Notes: generated by a model not told the origin, from the sequence alone. A stretch of DNA of 14,338 bases from an uncultured Erysipelotrichaceae bacterium (GCA_947385085.1 CANDJN010000045.1:1-14338); one strand, 5' to 3'; shown: positions 1-7,595, numbered from the stretch's first letter. Translations and numbers: made by a program.

Positions 1-318
1 GATAAGAAGTACCAATTAAGTGAAAACTATGGTATACTAATGACAAGGGAATTGGCAAAGGAGGTTGATAACATGTGTAATCTAAGTCAAGGTATTAGGA
101 ATGAAGGACGCATGGAAGGTTTAATTGCCGGACGCGCTGAAGGACGCGAAGAAGGACTTGCGAAAGGAAAAGTTGAAGGTAAGGCTGAAGGTCTATCCGA
201 AGCAGTTATGTCATTAATGCATAACATGGATTTAAGCATGGAAAAGGCATTGGACGCTTTAAATATCACAGAGGATATTCGACCTACCGTTATGAAGTTT
301 ATTGAGGACAAGAGATAA
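1..318 (+). CDS. C-terminal end of an Rpn-family PD-(D/E)XK nuclease/transposase (5' truncated by window edge)
   Basis: The reading frame is open from base 1, so the gene starts outside the window; the first ATG in view (position 40) is probably internal. The visible part is about 105 residues. It contains the segment MCNLSQGI followed by a run of short repeats built on Gly and Glu (GRMEG, GRAEG, GREEG, GKVEG, GKAEG). This charged, helical Gly-Glu repeat tail is typical of the Rpn family of PD-(D/E)XK nucleases, often annotated as transposases and linked to RecA-independent recombination. The nuclease core lies off the left edge, so activity cannot be judged. A terminator follows at 393-433. 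A decayed member of the same family lies at 2536-2903 on the other strand. The family call rests on recalled sequence patterns; the gene could equally be intact or a fragment. Confidence 0.75.
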   Translation, partial: DKKYQLSENYGILMTRELAKEVDNMCNLSQGIRNEGRMEGLIAGRAEGREEGLAKGKVEGKAEGLSEAVMSLMHNMDLSMEKALDALNITEDIRPTVMKFIEDKR

Positions 319-392
319 ATATCTAGCTCTCAAATAACATGATTTTATATCATCTTATTGGATAATAAATGATTTCCTAATTTTGATAAACG

Positions 393-433
393 GATAGAAA
401 TCTATATTTGTTAAAGTGGTTTCTATCTTTTTT
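393..433 (+). terminator. Rho-independent terminator after the Rpn-family gene
   Basis: GATAGAAA at 393-400 pairs perfectly with TTTCTATC at 420-427, with a 19-nt loop, and six T residues follow at 428-433. The T run is only on the plus side, so it serves the plus-strand gene ending at 318 and not the convergent PBP gene. The rest of 319-506 is AT-rich with no gene. Confidence 0.7.
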
Positions 434-506
434 GGTCTTATAATAAAATATGAAAATGTTATCTATATATAAATTTATTTCACATATTACTATTGCATTT
501 TTAAAC

Positions 507-2378
507 TTACGGTTCTTTTTTAAACCAATAGGCGCTGCCATAGCTGCTGCTTTGTCCGCTGATTGGCTCAATGAGTCGCTCTTCCAAACCATCGCTTAAC
601 GCATACCAGGGACCATCGCCATCGGGATATAAGGAATCAAAGGTTTTCTTAAAAATATCCTTGGCAGGGGCATAATAAGCCTTTTCCAATGGTCGGTTAT
701 CATCAAAGCCTGTCCATACCGCAACAGTGTATTGGGGATTGAATCCGGCAACCCAGCCGTCCCATTCACTGGTACCCGACTTGACCGCAACCTTGGTGTT
801 AGGCGCATAGCCTGACATAGTAGGATAGGATGTTGTACGGTTACGTAAATCATATGTTGCCGTTAACATTTGATTCAATATCAATGTGGTATCACGATCT
901 AACAGTCGTTTATTCTGTGTGTCTTCTTCATACAATATCTTGCCATTGCCATCATCAACGCGCTGAATGAAGGAAGGCTCATGATATAAACCTTCCGAGG
1001 CAAAGGTATTGTATATGTTCCCTAATTCATACACGGACATATTCACGGTTCCCAATGCTTCACTGGGGTTTTCTTCGGATTGTTTGATGCCAAAATCCAA
1101 CAGCGACTGATGCAGCGTCCCCGTACCTAGAAACAAATGAGTTTTCACTGCGTAAATATTATCTGACATCGCAATGGCATTGACCATAGATATTTCCCGA
1201 TAGGGATAACGGTTTTCATAATTCTGCGGCTCATATTCTGTCGTTCCGACTTGAAATGTCGTTGGCTGGGAGATAAATGTTGTCGCAGGGGTAAAGCCTT
1301 GACGCAGCGCGTTGTAATAAAGCAACGGCTTGATCGTGCTTGCGACCTGTCGCTGAGAATAGAGGGCGCGGTTGTATTGAGAGAGAGTATAATCTTTGCC
1401 GCCGGCAATTGCCAAAACATGCGAGGTATACGGCTCCAATACGATGGCAGCGCATTCCAATTCATCCATGTTATCCATGCTTTGCTGGATGGCTTTAATC
1501 AGTGCGCTTTGGACGTTGGGATCGTAGTCGGTCATCACATGAAGCGTGTTGCTTTTATCCAGGAGTCCTTCCTGATCCAACTGATTCAATACCGCGGTGA
1601 TGAAATACTCCTCATTACCGTAAACTGCCGGCTGATTCTCATGATCGGCATAAGTCAATTCTTCTTTCATAGCGTTTTCATATTCATTTTCGCTGATCAC
1701 ATCATTATGAAGCAAAATGGAAAGAATCAATTCCTGACGGCTCTTGGCATAATCTGGGTGAAGGTAGGGAGAATATAGCGAGGGTCCATTAGGAATCCCG
1801 ATTAACATGGCGATTTGGGCCATATCCAGTTCGCTCAATTCGCGGTCGAAAAAGAAATGCGCTGCGCTGTTAATACCGTAAATTCCATGTCCGTAATACA
1901 AGGTATTCAAATAGCCTTCCAGTATTTCACCTTTACTGTATTGCATTTCCAAGCGCGTCGCATAGAAAAACTCCTGAATCTTACGTGACATCGTCTGTTC
2001 ATTGGTGAGAAATAAATTTTTCGCATACTGTTGCGTGATGGTAGAGCCGCCTTCCACGACTTCTCCTTGACTCATATTATTTTTCATCGCTTTGGCGATG
2101 CGAATCGGATCAAAGCCGGCATGAAGATAAAAACGCTTATCCTCGACACTGACAAACGCTTCCTGAATCCGCTCAGGTATTTGCGATAGCGGTGTCCATT
2201 CCATATTCTTTTTGAAATTGGATTCATATAATATATTGCCTTCTGAATCATAAATGGTGATGCTTTTTCTTGTTTCACTGATGTCCAAAGTATCAAAGTA
2301 TGCATACGTATATATCGTAAGCAAAGCACTTAAGCACAAAAAGACAATGATGAAGAGAATCTTTTTCCAATGTTTCAT
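507..2378 (-). CDS. Class A penicillin-binding protein (bifunctional transglycosylase/transpeptidase)
   Basis: This 623-residue protein polymerises lipid II into glycan strands and cross-links the stem peptides at the outer face of the membrane. A short cytoplasmic basic start (MKHWKK) and one hydrophobic segment at about residues 7-28 form a signal anchor. The GT51 transglycosylase domain (about 50-230) has the EDKRFYLHAG motif with the catalytic Glu at 79, the GGSTITQQ motif at 110-117 and the KGEILEGYLN motif at 149-158. The transpeptidase domain (about 305-585) has Ser347-Thr-Ile-Lys350 (SxxK), Ser405-Asp-Asn407 (SxN) and Lys533-Ser-Gly-Thr536 (KSGT), so all catalytic motifs are present. 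The ATG at 2378 has AAGGGG about 10 nt upstream. It is monocistronic between two Rpn-family remnants. It resembles PBP1a/PBP2d-type enzymes; which paralogue cannot be settled here. No PASTA or FN3 tail is present. Confidence 0.95.
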   Translation of the reverse strand: MKHWKKILFIIVFLCLSALLTIYTYAYFDTLDISETRKSITIYDSEGNILYESNFKKNMEWTPLSQIPERIQEAFVSVEDKRFYLHAGFDPIRIAKAMKNNMSQGEVVEGGSTITQQYAKNLFLTNEQTMSRKIQEFFYATRLEMQYSKGEILEGYLNTLYYGHGIYGINSAAHFFFDRELSELDMAQIAMLIGIPNGPSLYSPYLHPDYAKSRQELILSILLHNDVISENEYENAMKEELTYADHENQPAVYGNEEYFITAVLNQLDQEGLLDKSNTLHVMTDYDPNVQSALIKAIQQSMDNMDELECAAIVLEPYTSHVLAIAGGKDYTLSQYNRALYSQRQVASTIKPLLYYNALRQGFTPATTFISQPTTFQVGTTEYEPQNYENRYPYREISMVNAIAMSDNIYAVKTHLFLGTGTLHQSLLDFGIKQSEENPSEALGTVNMSVYELGNIYNTFASEGLYHEPSFIQRVDDGNGKILYEEDTQNKRLLDRDTTLILNQMLTATYDLRNRTTSYPTMSGYAPNTKVAVKSGTSEWDGWVAGFNPQYTVAVWTGFDDNRPLEKAYYAPAKDIFKKTFDSLYPDGDGPWYALSDGLEERLIEPISGQSSSYGSAYWFKKEP

Positions 2379-2467
2379 TGCTCACACCCCTTATGTGTTA
2401 GTATGCTCGTTTGAATCAACGATAAACATGATCATTCATCACAATTATGAAAAAAGAAACTTGAAAC

Positions 2468-2512
2468 AGAAAAAGGCTGTGCAAGTAATAAAAAAGCACA
2501 TGGCTCTTTTAG
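2468..2512 (-). terminator. Possible imperfect terminator hairpin downstream of the Rpn remnant
   Basis: Read on the minus strand, an imperfect stem joins an AAAAGAGCCATGTGC arm to a GCACAGCCTTTTT arm, with small bulges and a T-rich end. It lies between the eroded Rpn gene and the PBP start, on the strand both share. The pairing is imperfect, so the call is tentative. Confidence 0.35.
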
Positions 2513-2535
2513 AAAACCGTGTGTCTTATGTTTGC

Positions 2536-2903
2536 TTATTTCAAAACCTGTGTTTCTAACTCTCTTAATTCATCCGGTGATAATGCAGGAACGCAGTCGG
2601 CTATATCCTCATCATCGTCGTACAATGTCATCATAATATCCTGACCTCCTGTTCTCTGCTTTCAAGAATACTTAAAAAATGATATTGACAATCCATTTGG
2701 ATTGACTCTTCACCAGTATGAACAAGCAATCTCCAAGCATAAAGCCCAAATCGTTATGATTTCCCTTCATCAGAATACGCTTCGATGTGACGTTGGCGAT
2801 TTCGTCTTCACTTCATGATGAAGCGTCTTATATAATTCAAGCATATACTTCTTATCTTGAAATAAATCGTAAAGACACTGTCTAATACCTTGTTATTCTT
2901 ATA
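2536..2903 (-). pseudogene. Eroded Rpn-family PD-(D/E)XK nuclease/transposase remnant
   Basis: Three minus-strand frames together give pieces of one Rpn-family protein. The first reads KNNKVLDSVFT near 2900-2865. After a one-base shift the next reads DLFQDKKYMLELYKTLH, ending near 2815. After another shift a third reads NHNDLGFMLGDCLFILV then KSQSKWIVNIIF, to an in-frame TAA near 2674. This order matches the N-terminal third of the family, including the segment that normally reads like LVEAQSTW in the PD-(D/E)XK core; here Glu is replaced by Lys. The middle of the protein is missing. Sequence near 2640-2600 (QDIMMTLYDDDED) resembles a more C-terminal family segment, implying an internal deletion. 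The final 32-codon stretch (ATG at 2634, TAA at 2536) is still open behind an AGGAGG at 2645-2650. It is a dead gene as a nuclease; the start at about 2903 is approximate. Confidence 0.7.
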
Positions 2904-3147
2904 TAAAAAGATTAAAGATGGCCTGCTTTTATATACGCTAAAACAGTGATTCTCAAAAATTTCTATAAATTTTTTATAAAATCTGATCAGCGTGTTATGA
3001 CTTAAAATAGCAGTGAAACCGACAAATAGAAAAGTAAATAAGATAAAATGATAGAAAAACTCATATGACAAGTACGTTCCATTTTGCATTTTTCCCTGAA
3101 TCATAAGAGGAAAAGTGCAGAAAAAAATGATTTTTTAAAAGAACCAC
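2904..3147. other. AT-rich intergenic stretch with no supported gene
   Basis: Between the Rpn remnant and the DUF1934 promoter the sequence is AT-rich, with many short A and T runs. A 98-codon minus-strand frame (2808-3104) crosses it, but it lacks a ribosome binding site and its last third is the frameshifted Rpn remnant. Nothing else is supported. Confidence 0.6.
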
Positions 3148-3175
3148 TTGCACGTTATAAAAATTCTGTTATAAT
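3148..3175 (+). promoter_or_regulatory. Housekeeping-type promoter of the DUF1934-argS-rpoE operon
   Basis: TTGCAC at 3148-3153 and a perfect TATAAT at 3170-3175 are separated by 16 bp. The -10 box lies 24 nt before the DUF1934 start, so the leader is short and leaves no room for a T-box, although an aminoacyl-tRNA synthetase gene follows in the operon. Confidence 0.8.
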
Positions 3176-3199
3176 GCAACAGGGTAAAGTGGTGATGAC

Positions 3200-3595
3200 A
3201 TGAAAAGGCAGGTTTTAGTGAAGCGAAAACATCGCTATACACAGGAACGGGATATTCTTTATCAAGGGATTTGCGATGTGGAAAAGAATGACGATGGATG
3301 GACGTGTCAATATGTACAGGAATCCAAAGAAACAACGGTTCAAATAAGGATCATTGCCACAAAAACAACGATGAAAATCCATAGTCAGGGAGAGACGGAG
3401 AGTATGCTGGTTTTTGAAGCAGGGGAGCGAACGAAGGGATGGCTCACGTCCGATTATGGAACCATTGATATCGATTTGGATACAATAAAATATATTTGTC
3501 GGGATCAAATGATCACTTTGGTATATGATATTTACCATGGCGACGTGTTAAGCGGCGGTTATCAGATCATTTGGAAGCTCAAGGAGGCGTCATAA
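3200..3595 (+). CDS. ywiB: DUF1934 (YwiB-like) small beta-barrel protein
   Basis: A 131-residue cytoplasmic protein with no signal peptide or membrane segment. Its alternating strand pattern and conserved ending (GDVLSGGYQI then a short Trp-Lys strand) match DUF1934, a calycin-like beta-barrel family of unknown biochemical role. In Bacillus subtilis ywiB sits directly upstream of argS, and the same arrangement is seen here, which supports the call more than any single motif. The ATG at 3200 follows a weak GTGGTGAT ribosome binding site, and the promoter lies just upstream. The stop codon is 4 nt before the argS start, so the two are co-transcribed and probably translationally coupled. The argS ribosome binding site lies inside the last codons of this gene. 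Function is unknown. Confidence 0.85.
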   Translation: MKRQVLVKRKHRYTQERDILYQGICDVEKNDDGWTCQYVQESKETTVQIRIIATKTTMKIHSQGETESMLVFEAGERTKGWLTSDYGTIDIDLDTIKYICRDQMITLVYDIYHGDVLSGGYQIIWKLKEAS

Positions 3596-3599
3596 TCAT

Positions 3600-5240
3600 A
3601 TGAATGAATTGGAAAGCATATTAAAGGAAGCGATTGCACAGGCATATGAAAAAGCGTTTAATGCTGAATTGTCTGTAAATGATATCGTAATTGAAATTCC
3701 CAAGGATCAAAGTCATGGTGACTATGCGAGCAACATTGCGATGAAATCCGCAAAGGCGCTACGTCAAAATCCCCGTGCGATTGCCGAAGCGCTGGTAGCG
3801 GCACTGGATTGTCCCAAGATTGCGCAATGTGCGATCGCAGGACCGGGCTTTATCAACTTTACGATGAATCAAAACGCATTGCATGATGTGATTGATGTAA
3901 TTTTAGCGGCCGGTGATGATTATGGCAAGAATGACAGCGGCATGCGCCAGAAGGTCAATGTAGAATATGTCTCTGCCAATCCCACCGGTGATCTGCATCT
4001 GGGTCATGCGCGTGGCGCGGCTTGGGGCGATAGCGTTACCCGCATCATGAAGGCAAGCGGCTATGACGTGTGCCGTGAATATTATGTCAATGATGCCGGC
4101 AATCAGATTCATAATTTAGCACTTTCACTGATGGCTCGCTATTTGCAGGAATTTGGCGTCGAAAAGGAATTACCGGAAGACGGCTATTATGGCAAGGATG
4201 TCATTGAAATTGCCAAAGCCATCAAAGCGCAGTATGGTGATGCATATGTGAAGCAAAGCGAAGCGGAAGCCTATGCGTTTTTCAGAGAACAGGGCATCAA
4301 GGCAGAACTTGATAAGCTGCGCCGTGATTTGGATTTATTCCGCGTTCACTTTGATGTATGGTCGAGCGAATTGGATCTTCATGAATCCGGTAAGGTTGCG
4401 GCGGTGCTGGAAAAATTGAGTGAATTGGGTCATACGTATGAACAGGATGGCGCATTGTGGTTTCGATCCTCCGCTTTTGGGGATGATAAAGATCGGGTAT
4501 TACGTAAAAGTGATGGTTCCTACACATATCTGGTGCCGGATATCGCATACCATATAACGAAGTTTGAACGCGGCTTTGATCTGCTGGTCAATTTATGGGG
4601 CGCTGATCATCACGGCTATATTCCGCGAATGAAGGCTTCCATGAAGGCATTGGGTAAAAATCCCGATCAGCTGGAAGTGGATATTATTCAAATGGTGCGC
4701 CTGGTGGAAAACGGCGAAGAAGTTAAAATGAGCAAGCGGACGGGAAATGCCGTCACCCTGCGTGAGCTATGCGATGAGGTCGGTGTGGATGCCGTGCGTT
4801 ATTTCTTCGTTCAGCGGGCATTGGATACTCATCTTGACTTTGATTTATCGCTGGCGCGAAAGCAAAGCAATGACAACCCGGTTTATTATGCCCAATACGC
4901 TCATGCGCGCATTTGTTCGATATTGCGTCAGGTAGGCGATGTGAAGCCATGCTGCGGCTATGATCGTTTGATTGATGCGAAAGAGCTTCAGCTATTAAAA
5001 TATATGAATGAATTCCCCAGCGTGGTTCAGGATGCGGCAAAGCTGCGATCTCCCAATAAGGTGTGCAATTATATTCAGAAACTGGCGGCCTATTTCCACA
5101 GTTTCTATAATGCATGCAAGGTGATCGATCACAACGACGAGGAATTGAGCGTACAGCGGCTTGCTTTATTGAAGGCAACCAAAATCACTTTAAAAAACGC
5201 CTTGGCGCTGATTGGTGTCGAAGCGATTGAAAAAATGTAG
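3600..5240 (+). CDS. argS: Arginyl-tRNA synthetase
   Basis: This class Ia enzyme charges tRNA-Arg with arginine in the cytoplasm. At 546 residues it has the usual length. The N-terminal tRNA-recognition domain spans about 1-90, including KDQSHGDYASN. The Rossmann catalytic domain follows, with the HIGH signature present as HLGH at 133-136 within NPTGDLHLGHARGAAWGD, and the KMSK loop as KMSKR at 376-380. The C-terminal helical DALR anticodon-binding domain spans about 430-546 and ends in the typical LKNALALIGVEA. AAGGAGG at 3581-3587, inside the upstream gene, precedes the ATG at 3600 by 12 nt. It is the second gene of the DUF1934-argS-rpoE operon. All core motifs are intact and nothing is unusual. 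Confidence 0.98.
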   Translation: MNELESILKEAIAQAYEKAFNAELSVNDIVIEIPKDQSHGDYASNIAMKSAKALRQNPRAIAEALVAALDCPKIAQCAIAGPGFINFTMNQNALHDVIDVILAAGDDYGKNDSGMRQKVNVEYVSANPTGDLHLGHARGAAWGDSVTRIMKASGYDVCREYYVNDAGNQIHNLALSLMARYLQEFGVEKELPEDGYYGKDVIEIAKAIKAQYGDAYVKQSEAEAYAFFREQGIKAELDKLRRDLDLFRVHFDVWSSELDLHESGKVAAVLEKLSELGHTYEQDGALWFRSSAFGDDKDRVLRKSDGSYTYLVPDIAYHITKFERGFDLLVNLWGADHHGYIPRMKASMKALGKNPDQLEVDIIQMVRLVENGEEVKMSKRTGNAVTLRELCDEVGVDAVRYFFVQRALDTHLDFDLSLARKQSNDNPVYYAQYAHARICSILRQVGDVKPCCGYDRLIDAKELQLLKYMNEFPSVVQDAAKLRSPNKVCNYIQKLAAYFHSFYNACKVIDHNDEELSVQRLALLKATKITLKNALALIGVEAIEKM

Positions 5241-5252
5241 GAGGTATGGAAA

Positions 5253-5585
5253 ATGAGCAGTAAATCAATGATCAATGTTGCGTTTGAATTGATGGCAAAA
5301 AAACGCAAGTCGGTAACATTTTTAAAGCTATGGGAAGATGTCGCAACGATGATGGGATTTACATCCCAACAGGAGGAGGACAATATCGCTCAGTTTTACA
5401 GCGATATTTCATTAGATGATCGCTTTGTCTGTGTCGGCAATAATGAATGGGATCTGCGCAGTCGTCATACCTTTAACGAGGTTGTTGTCGATACCGATGA
5501 TCTGATTATCGAAGAAGCGGATGACGATAGTGATTATGAGGATGAAGAACCGATCAAAGAGGTCGTCATTGATGATTATAACTAA
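5253..5585 (+). CDS. rpoE: RNA polymerase delta subunit
   Basis: The delta subunit of Gram-positive RNA polymerase increases transcriptional specificity and core recycling. Residues about 1-70 form the HARE-HTH winged-helix fold (start SMINVAFELMAKKRKSVTF, then the strand NNEWDLRSRHTF). The C-terminus is an acidic tail rich in Asp and Glu from about residue 79. At 110 residues the protein is clearly shorter than the 173 residues of B. subtilis RpoE, because the acidic tail is only about 30 residues. GGAGG at 5240-5244 overlaps the argS stop codon and sets the ATG at 5253; an ATG at 5246 is out of frame. It is the last gene of its operon, and a terminator starts in its stop codon. In Bacillus rpoE is followed by pyrG; pyrG is not here. 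Confidence 0.9.
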   Translation: MSSKSMINVAFELMAKKRKSVTFLKLWEDVATMMGFTSQQEEDNIAQFYSDISLDDRFVCVGNNEWDLRSRHTFNEVVVDTDDLIIEEADDDSDYEDEEPIKEVVIDDYN

Positions 5586-5607
5586 ACGCAGTCATTGCGT
5601 TTTTTTT
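5584..5607 (+). terminator. Rho-independent terminator of the argS-rpoE operon
   Basis: AAACGCA (5584-5590) and TGCGTTT (5596-5602) form a 7-bp perfect stem with a 5-nt loop, and the T run extends to 5607. The stem begins within the rpoE stop codon. Confidence 0.9.
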
Positions 5608-5632
5608 ACGCATGAATATTAGCTTTAATGAT

Positions 5633-5662
5633 TAAAATAAAAAAACAGCCTGCACAGCTGTT
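5633..5662 (-). terminator. Rho-independent terminator of the 85-aa minus-strand gene
   Basis: On the minus strand AACAGC (5662-5657) pairs with GCTGTT (5649-5644) across a 7-nt loop, followed by a run of T. The stem overlaps the stop codon of the gene it ends. It faces the rpoE terminator about 25 nt away, so the two convergent units are insulated. Confidence 0.85.
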
Positions 5663-5918
5663 AAAAGGACATATCTTTTTTCTGCTTAATATGCTCATCA
5701 ATGACCACTTCAACGACCTTATCTGCCGCATGATAATCATACGTGATCTTAGCCAGCGGAACTTCCTCTAGATGCTTCTGCATGATCTTAGTAATATTCT
5801 GCTGGATTTTTATCGCATCATCATCACTTTCACAATGATATTCAATTTTGGTGGTCATCACCTTATAGGCATTCACATCTTTGGATATTTCATCAGCGAT
5901 ATGGAATATACGATTCAT
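5661..5918 (-). CDS. Uncharacterised 85-residue cytoplasmic protein
   Basis: I do not recognise this protein. The start is set at 5918 (MNRIFHIADE), because a perfect AAGGAGG (5927-5933) lies 8 nt upstream on the minus strand; an earlier in-frame ATG at 5945 has no ribosome binding site. The product is small, acidic and soluble, with no signal or membrane segment. The order of predicted elements is a strand around KVMTTKIEYHC, a long helix around DDAIKIQQNITKIMQKHLE, then two strands around AKITYDYHA and KVVEVVIDEHI, a beta-alpha-beta-beta arrangement. It has its own candidate extended -10 promoter and its own terminator. It looks a little like small ribosome-associated or HPF-like folds, but no diagnostic motif supports that and I do not assign it. 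It is very likely a real gene of unknown function. Confidence 0.8.
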   Translation of the reverse strand: MNRIFHIADEISKDVNAYKVMTTKIEYHCESDDDAIKIQQNITKIMQKHLEEVPLAKITYDYHAADKVVEVVIDEHIKQKKDMSF

Positions 5919-5940
5919 AGAACATTCCTCCTTGCCTATT

Positions 5941-5949
5941 ATCATAACA
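5941..5949 (-). promoter_or_regulatory. Extended -10 promoter for the 85-aa gene
   Basis: On the minus strand the sequence reads TGTTATGAT, an extended -10 (TGn plus TATGAT), 22 nt before the start codon. No good -35 box is seen, which is compatible with an extended -10 promoter. Confidence 0.5.
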
Positions 5950-6106
5950 TGAAATGAAGTTTTTTTGTAGTGGCGTAAATGATAAATGCATCACTGATTA
6001 TACTTTGCGTTATTAGAAATCGCATAAATCCATAAGATCTGTCAAAAGGATAAATTGCATATTCAGAAAAGTATGAAAAGAAGTAGCTTTTTCGATGGGT
6101 TTTCTT

Positions 6107-6112
6107 TATAAT
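6107..6112 (+). promoter_or_regulatory. Probable -10 box of the GH1 gene
   Basis: A perfect TATAAT lies 23 nt before the GH1 start. The position 17 bp upstream (6084-6089, TAGCTT) is a poor -35 match, which would fit a promoter needing an activator. No clear catabolite-repression (cre) site was identified in 5946-6135. Confidence 0.5.
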
Positions 6113-6135
6113 TTCAGTAGCGGAGGAATACGGCT

Positions 6136-7578
6136 ATGAGCGAGAAAAAAGAATCGGTATTTTCAAAGGATTTTTTGTGGGGAGCGAGTACTTCTGCCTA
6201 TCAGGTGGAAGGCGCATCGTTAGCGGATGGCAAGGGACTTTCCTGCCAGGATATTAAAGAAGTCCCCAAAGGAACAAGCCGTTTGGATGTTTGTGCTGAT
6301 CATTATCATCGTTTTAAAGAGGATATTGCGCTGATGGCAGAGATGGGCTTTAAGGCATATCGCTTTACCATTGCCTGGACACGAATCATCCCCCAGGGAA
6401 TTGGCGAAATCAATCAAAAGGGCATTGATCATTATCATCAAGTCATACAGGAATGCTTAAAGTACCACATTGAGCCTGTGATTTCTATGATGCAATTTGA
6501 TATGCCGGCGCATTTGATTGAACTGGGGGGATGGTCAAAGCGGGAAAGCATTGACTGGTTTGTGAATTATGCCCGCATATTATTTGAAAACTTTGGCACT
6601 TCTGTAACGTATTGGCAAACGATTGCCGAACAGAATACAATGGCTTTGGCCGGATCAATCATTGGCACATCAGCGATGGAGGACTCCTGTGAGAATCCGC
6701 TAAAGGAACAATATCGGCAAAATCATCATATGCTGGTGGCACAGGCAAAGGTGATTCAATTATGTCACAAGATGTGTCCGCATGCTAAGATCGGACCGGC
6801 ACCCAATATCGCACTTGTTTATCCGGCAACGTGCGATCCAAAGGATGTAATGGCAGCGCAAAATATGAACGCAATTCGGAATTGGCTGTATTTGGATGCG
6901 GCGGTGTATGGGACATACAATACGATTGTATTGGCGTTTTTGAAAAAGAACCACGCTTTATTTGAAATCAGTGAGGAAGATTTACAGACGTTGGAAAAAG
7001 GCAGACCGGACTATATTGGCTTAAATTACTATGTTAGTGCAACGGCAAAGCAATATACGCAAGGGCATGATACCATCGCCTTGGATCAACAAAACGGTAT
7101 GTTAGAAAAGGATATGTATGAATCGGTGCGTAATGAGTACTTGACGAAAAGTGAGTATGGATGGGAAATTGATCCGATTGGTTTTCGCTTGACCATTCGT
7201 GAATTGGATTCTCGTTATCATCTGCCGATTATGGTAACCGAGAATGGATTTGGCTCTGTTGATGTTTTGGAGGCGGATGGCAGCGTTCATGACCCCTATC
7301 GCATTGAATATTTAAAACAGCACATTGAAGCGATGAAGCAGGCGATGGAGGAAGGCTGTCAAGTGATCGGATATTTACCATGGAGTGCGATCGATTTAAT
7401 CTCCACTCATAACGGCATCAGTAAACGCTACGGCTTTATTTACGTGGATCGTGATGAATTTGATTTGCGTACCATGAAGCGGATTCGAAAAGACAGCTTT
7501 TACTGGTATCGTCATGCGATTGAAACACAAGGAGAAGATCTGGAATATCAGGCGGCATTTGCGAATGAAGATAGATGA
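6136..7578 (+). CDS. Glycoside hydrolase family 1, 6-phospho-beta-glucosidase-like, with altered active-site pocket
   Basis: This 480-residue protein has the usual GH1 length and a full (beta/alpha)8 pattern; a cytoplasmic location is expected, as there is no signal peptide. Conserved elements include Gln23 (SAYQVEG), Glu369 in VTENG (nucleophile) and Glu165 (position of the acid/base). Trp416 is followed by Ser423, Lys430 and Tyr432, the S-x6-K-x-Y spacing that binds the phosphate of 6-phospho-sugars. The residue after Ser423 is Thr, not the Trp of 6-phospho-beta-galactosidases, which favours phosphoglucosides. Two normally conserved pocket residues differ. The His of the LxHxDxP segment is Gln120 (MQFDMP), and the Asn before the acid/base Glu is Ala164 (TIAEQN instead of TFNEIN or TFNEP). 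GGAGGAA at 6122-6128 sets the start. No PTS gene is adjacent. The fold is certain; activity and substrate are not. Confidence 0.9.
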   Translation: MSEKKESVFSKDFLWGASTSAYQVEGASLADGKGLSCQDIKEVPKGTSRLDVCADHYHRFKEDIALMAEMGFKAYRFTIAWTRIIPQGIGEINQKGIDHYHQVIQECLKYHIEPVISMMQFDMPAHLIELGGWSKRESIDWFVNYARILFENFGTSVTYWQTIAEQNTMALAGSIIGTSAMEDSCENPLKEQYRQNHHMLVAQAKVIQLCHKMCPHAKIGPAPNIALVYPATCDPKDVMAAQNMNAIRNWLYLDAAVYGTYNTIVLAFLKKNHALFEISEEDLQTLEKGRPDYIGLNYYVSATAKQYTQGHDTIALDQQNGMLEKDMYESVRNEYLTKSEYGWEIDPIGFRLTIRELDSRYHLPIMVTENGFGSVDVLEADGSVHDPYRIEYLKQHIEAMKQAMEEGCQVIGYLPWSAIDLISTHNGISKRYGFIYVDRDEFDLRTMKRIRKDSFYWYRHAIETQGEDLEYQAAFANEDR

Positions 7579-7595
7579 AAACGTCTATCTTTTTT
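7569..7595 (+). terminator. Rho-independent terminator of the GH1 gene
   Basis: AAGATAGA and TCTATCTT form an 8-bp stem with an 8-nt loop, followed by a run of T to about 7595. The stem begins inside the last codons of the gene and includes its TGA stop codon. Confidence 0.9.

Noticed and set aside
1251..1778. 175-codon plus-strand frame opposite the PBP gene
   Set aside because: It is antisense to a clearly coding transpeptidase region, without a ribosome binding site or family features.
2808..3104. 98-codon minus-strand frame with hydrophobic residues
   Set aside because: No ribosome binding site before the ATG, strongly AT-driven composition, and its last third overlaps the frameshifted Rpn remnant.
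3176..3599. T-box or other riboswitch controlling argS
   Set aside because: The leader between the promoter and DUF1934 is only about 20 nt, and argS follows immediately after that gene.
5661..5918. Ribosome hibernation factor (HPF/RaiA) identity for the small minus-strand gene
   Set aside because: Size and strand-helix pattern are suggestive, but no diagnostic HPF motif is visible.
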